From the NCBI RefSeq assembly GCF_000192225.1, contig NZ_GL872413.1, positions 1,152,285-1,216,284 on the forward strand: a stretch of DNA of 64,000 nucleotides, written 5' to 3'. Shown one piece after another: positions 57,416 through 64,000 of this stretch. The translations under genes were made by a program, and so were the position numbers. Numbering within the stretch: position 1 is the first letter of the stretch; every line of letters begins with the position of its first letter. The notes beneath the pieces were generated by a model. That model had not been told where the DNA came from and ran no database searches. It saw nothing but the letters and a program-made list of their open reading frames with translations. The DNA comes from Capnocytophaga sp. oral taxon 338 str. F0234 (GTDB lineage: Bacteria > Bacteroidota > Bacteroidia > Flavobacteriales > Flavobacteriaceae).

Positions 57416-58885
57416 TCATAATTCTTTTCTTAATCGTGCTACGGGAATATCCAATTGTTCACGATATTTAGCGATAGTACGTCTAGCTATAGGATAACCT
57501 TTCTTTCTGAGGAGTTCCATAAGTTTATCATCTGTATAAGGTTTATTTTTATCCTCCATTTCTATTACAGATTGTAATATCTTCTTTATTTCATGAGTAG
57601 AAATATCCTCTCCTTCCTCATTTTTGATACCTTCTGAAAAGAAAGCTTTCACTGGCTTGGTACCATAAGGAGTACTAACAAATTTACTATTAGCAACACG
57701 TGATATGGTGGAGATATCCATTCCTATACTCTCAGCTACATCCTTGAGAATAAGAGGTTTTATCTTAGTCTCATCTCCTGTGAGAAAATATTCTTTCTGA
57801 TGTTGCATAATAGCATTCATAGTAATAAGGAGTGTGTTCTGTCGTTGCTTAATAGCATCTATAAACCATTTAGCAGCATCCAATTTTTGTTTGATAAATT
57901 CAACTGCTTCTTTTTGTTTTTGTTTGTCCTTTTCAGCAGAGTCTCGATATGTCTTAAACATCTCTGTATATTCTTGAGATACATGTAACTCTGGAGTATT
58001 TCGTCCATTAAGAGAGAGTTCTAACTGTCCATCATTGATGTGTATTGTAAAATCGGGGACTATTTGCTCGGTAAGTTTTCCTCCCTCAGAATAAGAACTT
58101 CCTGGTTTAGGATTTAATTTTTCAATCTCTTGCACTACTTCTCTAAGAGTATTCTCTGAGAGATTATATTTTTGTGCTAGTTTCTCATAATGTTTCTTAC
58201 TAAATAGTTCAAAATTTTCGTTAAGTATTGTAGTGGCTATCTCAATGATGGATGTATGTGGCTTATGTTGCAGTTGAATAATAAGACTCTCCTGTAAGTT
58301 ACGAGCTCCTATGCCTGCAGGTTCTAGCTGAAAAATAACTGATTTGAGTATTTTCTCTACCTCTTTCTCATTGGTATGAATGTTTTGAGTGAAAGCTAAA
58401 TCATCTGCTATATCTCTCATACTACGGCGAATATAACCATTATCATTGATACTTCCCACCAGAAATTCAGCAATCTCTCTTTGCTTATCATCCAATCGAA
58501 AAGTGCTGAGCTGATCCAACAAATATTGATGAAAAGAAACTTCTTCTCTATAAGGCTGAGAATATTCCTCTTCATTATAATTATTAGCATAAAGCCGATA
58601 ATCAGGAATCTCATCATCACTAAGATATTCGTCTACATTGATATCCTCAGCTTCAATGATTTGATTATCTTCATATTCATCCTCAGTAGTATCATAAGAG
58701 TCATCAAAGTTATCTTCATCCTCCCAAGAATCTTCATTAGATACCTCCAAAGCGGGATTTTCCTCTAACTCCTCTTTTACACGTTGTTCAAAAGCAATAG
58801 TAGGAAGTTGCACTAATTTCATTAATTGGATTTGCTGAGGAGATAGTTTCTGAGCAAGTTTAAGTTGTAATTGTTGTTTTAACAT
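57416..58885 (-). CDS. rpoN: RNA polymerase sigma-54 factor
   Basis: A 489-residue sigma-54. Region I is Gln/Leu-rich (LKQQLQLKLAQKLSPQQIQLMKL), region II very acidic (residues 50-110), then the core-binding and DNA-binding parts (DISTISRVANSKFVSTPYGTKPVKAFFSEG) and the C-terminal RpoN box ARRTIAKYREQLDIP. It directs transcription that depends on NtrC-type ATPases; one such protein, with a modified contact loop, is encoded at 13135-14307. It starts 25 bases after the secreted-protein gene upstream and may be co-transcribed with it. Confidence 0.96.
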   Translation of the reverse strand: MLKQQLQLKLAQKLSPQQIQLMKLVQLPTIAFEQRVKEELEENPALEVSNEDSWEDEDNFDDSYDTTEDEYEDNQIIEAEDINVDEYLSDDEIPDYRLYANNYNEEEYSQPYREEVSFHQYLLDQLSTFRLDDKQREIAEFLVGSINDNGYIRRSMRDIADDLAFTQNIHTNEKEVEKILKSVIFQLEPAGIGARNLQESLIIQLQHKPHTSIIEIATTILNENFELFSKKHYEKLAQKYNLSENTLREVVQEIEKLNPKPGSSYSEGGKLTEQIVPDFTIHINDGQLELSLNGRNTPELHVSQEYTEMFKTYRDSAEKDKQKQKEAVEFIKQKLDAAKWFIDAIKQRQNTLLITMNAIMQHQKEYFLTGDETKIKPLILKDVAESIGMDISTISRVANSKFVSTPYGTKPVKAFFSEGIKNEEGEDISTHEIKKILQSVIEMEDKNKPYTDDKLMELLRKKGYPIARRTIAKYREQLDIPVARLRKEL

Positions 58886-58910
58886 AAAGTACTTTTAGTA
58901 AACAAAATGC

Positions 58911-59378
58911 TTATAAATATTTTATACAAATTTTATTATCCTTACAATAGTCTATAAAAATAGCAATAATTTCATTTTTATCATTTACTACAATGGGGGA
59001 ACGTATTAAAAAACGTTTAAAATAGGTTAAATATACATAAAATACAGTTCCTTTGTCAGAGAATAAGATATCAGAACTTCGTTTATCATTCTCTGTTTCC
59101 ATAATTTGCAGAGCTTCCTCAGAGGAAACTATTATATATTCACGTTTTTGAATTTGATTCTTTAAAAGTGCAAATACTTGATTTATTTTTTCCATTCCTC
59201 CTTCTTCCTCAGGTATAGTTTGAGTTATTTTAAGCATTTTCCAAAGTCCTGGATAATCTCCTTCTTCTGTTTGCAGGATAGAAGTGATAAATTGTTCAAC
59301 AACTTCTTTTTGTGTTTGCTGTGCTCTTGAAAAAAATACACAACAACAAATACTTAATAGGGTAAAAAATATTTTCAT
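58911..59378 (-). CDS. Hypothetical secreted protein
   Basis: A 155-residue protein with a signal peptide (KIFFTLLSICCCVFFSRAQ) and a mixed alpha/beta body (VVEQFITSILQTEEGDYPGLWKML, YIIVSSEEALQIM, GTVFYVYLTYFKRFLIRSPIVV). The layout suggests an NTF2- or cystatin-like domain, but I recognise no family. It precedes rpoN by 25 bases. A near-match -7 box (TACCTTG) lies about 30 bases upstream. Confidence 0.5.
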   Translation of the reverse strand: MKIFFTLLSICCCVFFSRAQQTQKEVVEQFITSILQTEEGDYPGLWKMLKITQTIPEEEGGMEKINQVFALLKNQIQKREYIIVSSEEALQIMETENDKRSSDILFSDKGTVFYVYLTYFKRFLIRSPIVVNDKNEIIAIFIDYCKDNKICIKYL

Positions 59379-59491
59379 AGATTAACATTTTATATTTAGG
59401 CAGTGCAAGGTAATGATTTTTCTTCAAAAATATTAATTCAATTTAATATTTAACATTAATTTAATAAAAGCGAATAATTTTATATAGAGGC

Positions 59492-59631
59492 TGTTTAAAC
59501 TTTTCAAATAAAGTAAAAGTTGGCTTGGCGAGCATAAAGAATTTATAATTAGGTATGGATATTTAAATATAACTTGGATTGGAATGCTTCTATTGGAATT
59601 TATATCCAAGTTCCTCAAAAAAGTTTAAACA
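59492..59631. repeat. MITE-like element with 13-bp terminal inverted repeats
   Basis: TGTTTAAACTTTT at 59492-59504 is repeated in inverse orientation at 59619-59631. Inside, AACTTGGAT (59571-59579) and ATCCAAGTT (59604-59612) form a second inverted pair. The roughly 140-base unit has no believable ORF and sits in the 404-base gap between the secreted-protein gene and prmA. Size and ends suggest a miniature transposable element or the collapsed ends of an insertion sequence. No clear target duplication is visible. Confidence 0.5.
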
Positions 59632-59740
59632 CATTTATAGTTTTTAAATCATATAACAGACAATTTCTTATTTAATAATGAAAAGAATGAATGTATATAT
59701 CTATGATAAAATAATATTTGTTTTTCAAACCTAATTTCTA

Positions 59741-59748
59741 TATTTTTG
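59741..59748 (+). promoter_or_regulatory. -7 promoter box TATTTTTG for prmA-ribD
   Basis: TAnnTTTG 35 bases before the preferred prmA ATG at 59783; the alternative ATG at 59759 would leave almost no leader. Confidence 0.5.
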
Positions 59749-59782
59749 TGCTTTTAAAATGATCAATAACTTATTTGCACAA

Positions 59783-60613
59783 ATGAATTATATAGAGTAT
59801 AATTTTACAGTTTCCCCTAAGGAGCCTGGATCAGAAATTCTTGTTGCCGAACTTGGAGAAGTGGGCTTTGAAAGTTTTGTAGATACACCTACTGGAATTA
59901 AAGCTTATATTCCTAAAGACCTTTGGAAGAAAGATATTTTGCAGAACATTTTTATTCTAAGAAGTAATGAGTTTATTATTTCTTACCAAATAAAGGAAAT
60001 AGAGCAGGTTAATTGGAATGAGGAATGGGAAAAGAATTTCTCGCCTATTGTAGTAGAGGATATCTGCACTGTTCGGGCAACCTTTCACCCTACACCGACT
60101 ACTCGTTATGATATTATGATTACTCCTAAAATGAGTTTTGGGACAGGACATCATGAGACAACCTATATGATGCTCCAGCAGCTCATTCTCTTATCTCTTG
60201 AGAATGTAAAGGTTCTGGATATGGGTTGTGGCACAGGTATCTTGGCTATTATGGCATCCTTACGAGGAGCTCGTGATATTACTGCTATTGATATAGACCC
60301 TTGGTGTGTGGAGAATGCTACTGAGAATGTGCAACAGAATAATTGTCCATTTATTAAAGTAATGGAAGGAAATATTTCTACAATTATTGGAGAGCAATTT
60401 CAGCTAATCCTTGCTAATATCAATAGAAATATCTTGCTTTCGGATATTCCCGCTTATGCCAAAGCATTGTCTCCTGCGGGCTTACTTCTTGTAAGTGGTT
60501 TTTATATAGAGGATTTGCCTGTCATAAAGGAGAAATGCCAAGAAGTGGGACTTTCCTTCCTTAGCCATATAGAGCGTAATCATTGGGTCTCAGCTAAATT
60601 CCAACAGAAATGA
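59783..60613 (+). CDS. prmA: Ribosomal protein L11 methyltransferase
   Basis: A 276-residue methyltransferase (284 if the ATG at 59759 is used). It begins NYIEYNFTVSPKEPGSEILVAELGEVGFESF, then has NWNEEWEKNFSPI, the pre-SAM motif MSFGTGHHETTYMML, motif I VLDMGCGTGILAI and motif IV LANINRNILL. It trimethylates ribosomal protein L11. Its TGA overlaps the ribD ATG. Confidence 0.93.
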   Translation: MNYIEYNFTVSPKEPGSEILVAELGEVGFESFVDTPTGIKAYIPKDLWKKDILQNIFILRSNEFIISYQIKEIEQVNWNEEWEKNFSPIVVEDICTVRATFHPTPTTRYDIMITPKMSFGTGHHETTYMMLQQLILLSLENVKVLDMGCGTGILAIMASLRGARDITAIDIDPWCVENATENVQQNNCPFIKVMEGNISTIIGEQFQLILANINRNILLSDIPAYAKALSPAGLLLVSGFYIEDLPVIKEKCQEVGLSFLSHIERNHWVSAKFQQK

Positions 60614-61692
60614 TTATGATAATAGACGAAAAATATATGCAGCGTTGTCTGTTTTTAGCTCGTAAGGCGATGGGCTATACTTATCCCAATCCTTTAGTAG
60701 GTAGTGTGATTGTTCATCAGGGAAAAATCATAGGAGAGGGGTGGCATACCAAGGCGGGTGAACCCCATGCCGAAGTTAATGCAATAACCTCAGTGAGGGA
60801 TAAAAGTCTATTGAAAGAGAGTACTTTGTATGTGAACTTAGAACCCTGTGTACATTTTGGGAAAACGCCTCCTTGTGCAGATTTGATTATTGAAAAGGGA
60901 ATTCCCAGAATTGTTATTGGTTGTACTGATATCTATTCTAAAGTTGCAGGTAAAGGTATTCAGCGCTTGCAGCAAGCAGGAAGAGAAGTAGTTTTAGACG
61001 TCTTAGAACAGGAAAGCCAAGCACTGAATATTCGTTTTTTCACCTTTCATTCCCAGAAGCGCCCCTATATTATCCTTAAGTGGGCACAAACCAGAGATGG
61101 CTTCATTGCTCCACAACAGAGGAAAAACAAAGCTCCCGTATGGATTACCAATGATTTTTCCCAACAACTAACCCACTTATGGAGGGCTCAGGAAGGAGCT
61201 ATCTTAGTCGGGAAAAGTACTGTAGTACAAGATAATCCTTCACTTACCACACGATATTGGGTAGGAAATACTCCTTTGCGCATAGTGATAGATGCTAGTC
61301 ATTCGTTACCTGATTCCTTAGCAGTTTTTCAGAAGATGCCTACTGTTGTTTTCACTTCAAAAGAGATGACTGATACTTTTAATGTATCTTTTGTCCCTTT
61401 TAATCCTTCTTTTTCTATGCCAAAACAAGTTTGTAACTATCTGTATGAAAAGAATGTACAAAGCCTTATAGTAGAAGGAGGCACCCAAGTACTTCAGCAA
61501 TTTATAAATGAAAGATTATGGGACGAAGCTCGAATATTTATAGGAAATAAGCGGTTTTCAGAAGGTGTAAAAGCCCCTCTATTACAGGATGGTAATTTAG
61601 TAGAAAGGCAAGATATACAGGGAGATAGCTTGTTTGTATATAATTCAAACTTCATAAATCTAAAATATGGTTTTAGGTATATCTCTCAATAA
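60610..61692 (+). CDS. ribD: Bifunctional riboflavin deaminase/reductase RibD
   Basis: A 360-residue enzyme carrying out two successive steps of riboflavin synthesis. The N-terminal deaminase (residues 1-145) has zinc motifs PHAEVNAI and PCVHFGKTPPC. The C-terminal reductase (150-360) has ILKWAQTRDGFIA, the NADPH-site region GKSTVVQDNPSLTTR and VEGGTQVLQQFI. It overlaps prmA by four bases (ATGA), so translation is probably coupled. Confidence 0.94.
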   Translation: MIMIIDEKYMQRCLFLARKAMGYTYPNPLVGSVIVHQGKIIGEGWHTKAGEPHAEVNAITSVRDKSLLKESTLYVNLEPCVHFGKTPPCADLIIEKGIPRIVIGCTDIYSKVAGKGIQRLQQAGREVVLDVLEQESQALNIRFFTFHSQKRPYIILKWAQTRDGFIAPQQRKNKAPVWITNDFSQQLTHLWRAQEGAILVGKSTVVQDNPSLTTRYWVGNTPLRIVIDASHSLPDSLAVFQKMPTVVFTSKEMTDTFNVSFVPFNPSFSMPKQVCNYLYEKNVQSLIVEGGTQVLQQFINERLWDEARIFIGNKRFSEGVKAPLLQDGNLVERQDIQGDSLFVYNSNFINLKYGFRYISQ

Positions 61693-61744
61693 ATATGGAT
61701 ACAATAAAAAGGAAGTTTCTATCTTATAAAATAAATTTAGGGCT

Positions 61745-62986
61745 GTGAAAAAGAAATTATTGCACTTATTTTTTGCTTTTCTTACAGGAATTATTTTTTT
61801 GTTAGTATATTTTCTGATATTGTCAGGAAATTACGGAACTGCATTTATAAAAAAAGAAATATTATTATATACTTTGTATGTATTATCTTTCTTTATAGGT
61901 GTATTTTCCTATTATTACTATCAAAAGAATAGCGTAACTAAGCGTTTTATACGTATATTTCCTATTTGTATGCTTGTGTTTTCTCTTGCTAAGCATTCGT
62001 CTGTGGTATATTCCTATTACAAATATCTTATTTCTTATATAGAAATGCCTAAGGAATTAAGAGGATATGATTTGTTAGACGATAAAGAGGTAAGGCAAGC
62101 AGGAAAAATAATTATGCCTATTCCTCAAAGTGAAATATATGCTTATACTGATTTGTTCTTTGACCAAAATGATAATCTGTTAGTGTATTACAAATATGAT
62201 GCAGAAGATGCCAATGCGCCCGTGGATTGTATATTGAAATATGATAAAGAGGGAAACCTTTCGGATACCTTATATTTGGAAAATAATCAGAAAGAGAAGA
62301 GAAACATCGCACTTAAAGAGGGCTATTTGATAGATTTTGTAGAAAAATCCTATTCTTCTTTTATGATAGATGGCAAGAAGGATTTTCTCCCTATGAAAGA
62401 ACTAAAAGGGGAAGCTCAACTCTCAGAAAAAGATATAGAAGCCTATTTATTTGATGATCCTACCGACTTGATAACTATTATACACATATATGGTGAAGAG
62501 AACCAAATTGTTATTATCAAAAAAGAAAATGAATTGTATTATTCCAAAATAAAAGTTTTTTTCTCTTCAAAAGATATAGATTTTTCTTTTCCAGCTCATT
62601 TTTATTTGTTTACTACTTTCAAAAATCCTACTCCTGAAATAGGAGAAGCCCCAAAAGAGCGCCATATAAAACCTGTGTATTATTTGAAAAAACAAACCTA
62701 TAATTCTGGACTTCAGTTACTTGGAGAAAGAGAATCTTTTAAAGAAGAAGAATATCGAGGCAATGTATATTTCAAGTTGCTCTTGAATGAACAGCAGCTA
62801 CACCTAAAGACTTTCTATTATCAAAATCTTTTTCCTTTTGGCCATACCGATGATATTCGCTATTATCAGAATCAGAATGAAACACTGGAAATATACAATG
62901 ATATACGATTATATACTAACAGACACTTATCCTATGCTTTGCTCGGCACAGAATACAAATATTACCTAATAAAAAACAAATCTTGA
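61745..62986 (+). CDS. Hypothetical membrane protein with large C-terminal soluble domain
   Basis: A 413-residue protein starting with GTG. Three hydrophobic helices lie at about residues 7-27, 38-58 and 74-92, followed by a long soluble beta-rich part. That part has propeller-like segments, for example FFDQNDNLLVYYKYD, CILKYDKEGNLSDTLYLEN and DLITIIHIYGEENQIVII. I recognise no family. The next small membrane gene begins 5 bases after its stop. Composition is more AT-rich than the housekeeping genes upstream. Confidence 0.5.
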   Translation: MKKKLLHLFFAFLTGIIFLLVYFLILSGNYGTAFIKKEILLYTLYVLSFFIGVFSYYYYQKNSVTKRFIRIFPICMLVFSLAKHSSVVYSYYKYLISYIEMPKELRGYDLLDDKEVRQAGKIIMPIPQSEIYAYTDLFFDQNDNLLVYYKYDAEDANAPVDCILKYDKEGNLSDTLYLENNQKEKRNIALKEGYLIDFVEKSYSSFMIDGKKDFLPMKELKGEAQLSEKDIEAYLFDDPTDLITIIHIYGEENQIVIIKKENELYYSKIKVFFSSKDIDFSFPAHFYLFTTFKNPTPEIGEAPKERHIKPVYYLKKQTYNSGLQLLGERESFKEEEYRGNVYFKLLLNEQQLHLKTFYYQNLFPFGHTDDIRYYQNQNETLEIYNDIRLYTNRHLSYALLGTEYKYYLIKNKS

Positions 62987-62991
62987 AGATT

Positions 62992-63246
62992 ATGAAAGAA
63001 TATACGAAAAATAAAAAGGGATTCCCTATATTGGCTTGGCTTCCGATAGTAATTTTTATTGTTTTAGCAAAGATAAAATATTCATCAGATATTAATATTG
63101 ATGTACCTATTAAGCTTTTTATCTATATTTCAGTAGGGATGATTGCTTGGCTTGTCTCACTTGCTAATGTGCTCTCTTATGTCAAGCGCTATCATTGGTT
63201 GGTTATTCTATTATATAGTCTTGTTTTTGTGTATTATACAGTATAA
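62992..63246 (+). CDS. Small three-TM hypothetical protein
   Basis: An 84-residue protein (KEYTKNKKGFPILAWLPIVIF...) with three hydrophobic helices and short polar links (KIKYSSDINID, SYVKRYH). I chose the ATG at 62992 over an in-frame TTG at 62983 that overlaps the previous stop. No family recognised; it is likely co-transcribed with the 413-residue protein. Confidence 0.4.
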   Translation: MKEYTKNKKGFPILAWLPIVIFIVLAKIKYSSDINIDVPIKLFIYISVGMIAWLVSLANVLSYVKRYHWLVILLYSLVFVYYTV

Positions 63247-63288
63247 ATGTTTAAAATATAACCGTTTTACTAATTAAAAATTAATTAA

Positions 63289-63537
63289 ATGAAGAAAAAA
63301 CCGAATATAAAAATAGGAATTATTATAAACATAGCACTTACTGTGTTATCTATTGTTTATATGTTTATATATTATATAGAAAGAAATGGTTTCGAATTTA
63401 ATTATAATAGTTTGGAATTTTTCATTTATCTTTTTCTGTTCTATATATTCCCTTTTATCCTTGGGGTCAATCTATTATTCTTTCTATTTTATAGTTTCTT
63501 CTATAAATGGGCGAGAATAGGATTGGTTATTACGTAA
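63289..63537 (+). CDS. Tandem small membrane protein, copy 1 (shortened)
   Basis: An 82-residue protein that begins MKKKPNIKIGIIINIAL and ends LLFFLFYSFFYKWARIGLVIT. It is clearly paralogous to the next gene (MKKKPSISVGII..., LLFFLFYSFFYRWAKKGLWIT). It stops with TAA exactly where the sister protein continues for about 17 more residues. The same frame after the stop can be read on (LMAALFYL, TAG, DKILYSH), suggesting a lost last TM helix. Function unknown. Confidence 0.45.
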   Translation: MKKKPNIKIGIIINIALTVLSIVYMFIYYIERNGFEFNYNSLEFFIYLFLFYIFPFILGVNLLFFLFYSFFYKWARIGLVIT

Positions 63538-63591
63538 TTAATGGCTGCTTTATTTTATTTATAGGATAAGATTTTATACTCTCATTAGTTT

Positions 63592-63888
63592 ATGAAAAAG
63601 AAACCAAGTATCTCAGTAGGCATCATTATAAGTTTGATTCTCTTACTTATCAATTTCTATTACGCTATAATGGCACATATTACCGATTTGGATTATCTTG
63701 ATTTTAGTAATTTCAGAGTTTCGATGATGTATTTCTATATGAATCTTATAGCAGTTCCTTTATTTATAGCTTTATTATTCTTTTTATTTTATAGTTTTTT
63801 CTACAGATGGGCAAAGAAAGGACTTTGGATAACAAGTATTTTACTTGCAATGTCTATAATATGGTTTCGGCTATATATCTCTATGTGA
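63592..63888 (+). CDS. Tandem small membrane protein, copy 2
   Basis: A 98-residue protein with three hydrophobic helices and the shared core FFLFYSFFYRWAKKGLWIT, ending in an extra helix (SILLAMSIIWFRLYISM). It is a paralog of the gene 54 bases upstream. No known family. The tandem arrangement of variants recalls immunity-type or small membrane protein arrays, but no toxin partner is visible. Confidence 0.45.
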   Translation: MKKKPSISVGIIISLILLLINFYYAIMAHITDLDYLDFSNFRVSMMYFYMNLIAVPLFIALLFFLFYSFFYRWAKKGLWITSILLAMSIIWFRLYISM

Positions 63889-63936
63889 ATATATCAATAA
63901 GTATATAATTCATCTCTTAAAAATAATTTTACACTT

Positions 63937-64000
63937 ATGGAAAATAAAAAACCACACTTTGGAAGGGTATTTGTTGTTAGTTTCTTATTATATATTCTAT
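63937..64000 (+). CDS. Start of a further small membrane protein (partial)
   Basis: An ATG at 63937 opens MENKKPHFGRVFVVSFLLYIL, which runs off the window edge. The basic start followed by a hydrophobic helix resembles the two preceding paralogs, so it may be copy 3 of the array. Confidence 0.35.
   Translation, partial: MENKKPHFGRVFVVSFLLYIL

Noticed and set aside
59433-59618. 61-codon minus-strand ORF across the inverted-repeat element
   Set aside because: It spans the repeat end and intergenic AT-rich DNA and has no protein-like features.

Overview
The window looks like chromosome of a low-GC member of the Flavobacteriia; Capnocytophaga or a close relative is my best guess. The assignment rests on several features. 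Start sites are repeatedly preceded by the Bacteroidetes -7 promoter box TAnnTTTG, and Shine-Dalgarno sequences are weak. There is a fused hypoxanthine phosphoribosyltransferase-adenylate kinase gene, a DUF4254 protein, a Bacteroidetes-style many-SLBB exporter, a GH97 alpha-glucosidase and a short-zinc-finger DnaJ. Genus level is inference. I see no rRNA, tRNA, CRISPR array, intact insertion sequence or prophage.

Layout. 0-5 kb: the 5' end of upp (minus strand), a DUF4254 gene, then a two-gene polysaccharide export module (SLBB exporter and Wzz-type chain-length protein). 5-15 kb: a GapN-type aldehyde dehydrogenase, ComEC, ProS, a Tyr/Gly-rich lipoprotein next to a FadL-type outer-membrane protein, and an NtrC-like regulator lacking a DNA-binding domain. 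15-20 kb: membrane proteins, a standalone PASTA protein, a cysteine-less TlpA-like protein, a DEDDh exonuclease/GIY-YIG fusion and the fused hpt-adk gene, which carries a frameshift in a T7 run. 20.2-22.7 kb: an island of unrecognised small secreted or membrane genes ending in a patchwork of duplicated gene fragments. 22.8-26.1 kb: an operon of an outer-membrane protein, a predicted winged-helix/PD-(D/E)XK nuclease and parE.

26-37.7 kb: an amidinohydrolase-like enzyme with a PgpH-type c-di-AMP phosphodiesterase, a metallophosphoesterase, a cysteine-less thioredoxin, a TRIC-like channel, uvrA overlapping a glycosyltransferase, manC and a ComEA-like protein. 37.8-38.6 kb: a gene-poor stretch with a decayed SWIM/IS30 chimera. 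38.6-52.4 kb: housekeeping genes (DEAD-box helicase, AsmA-like protein, Pcm, CBS protein, S9 peptidase, grpE-dnaJ, pheS, rpiB, MBL hydrolase). 52.4-59.4 kb: GH97, two unknown envelope proteins, an ABC exporter and rpoN. 59.4-59.8 kb: a short MITE-like inverted-repeat element. 59.8-64 kb: prmA-ribD, followed by unknown membrane proteins that include a tandem paralog family running off the window edge.

The window is mostly core genome and I did not find a complete novel system. The strongest leads are: the frameshifted hpt-adk fusion; two G8 tracts in adjacent outer-envelope genes, which are phase-variation candidates; the predicted nuclease co-transcribed with parE; the NtrC-like ATPase with a GSFTSA loop and no HTH in a genome that keeps sigma-54; and two scars of recombination (22.5 kb and 37.8 kb) that show how accessory DNA has passed through.
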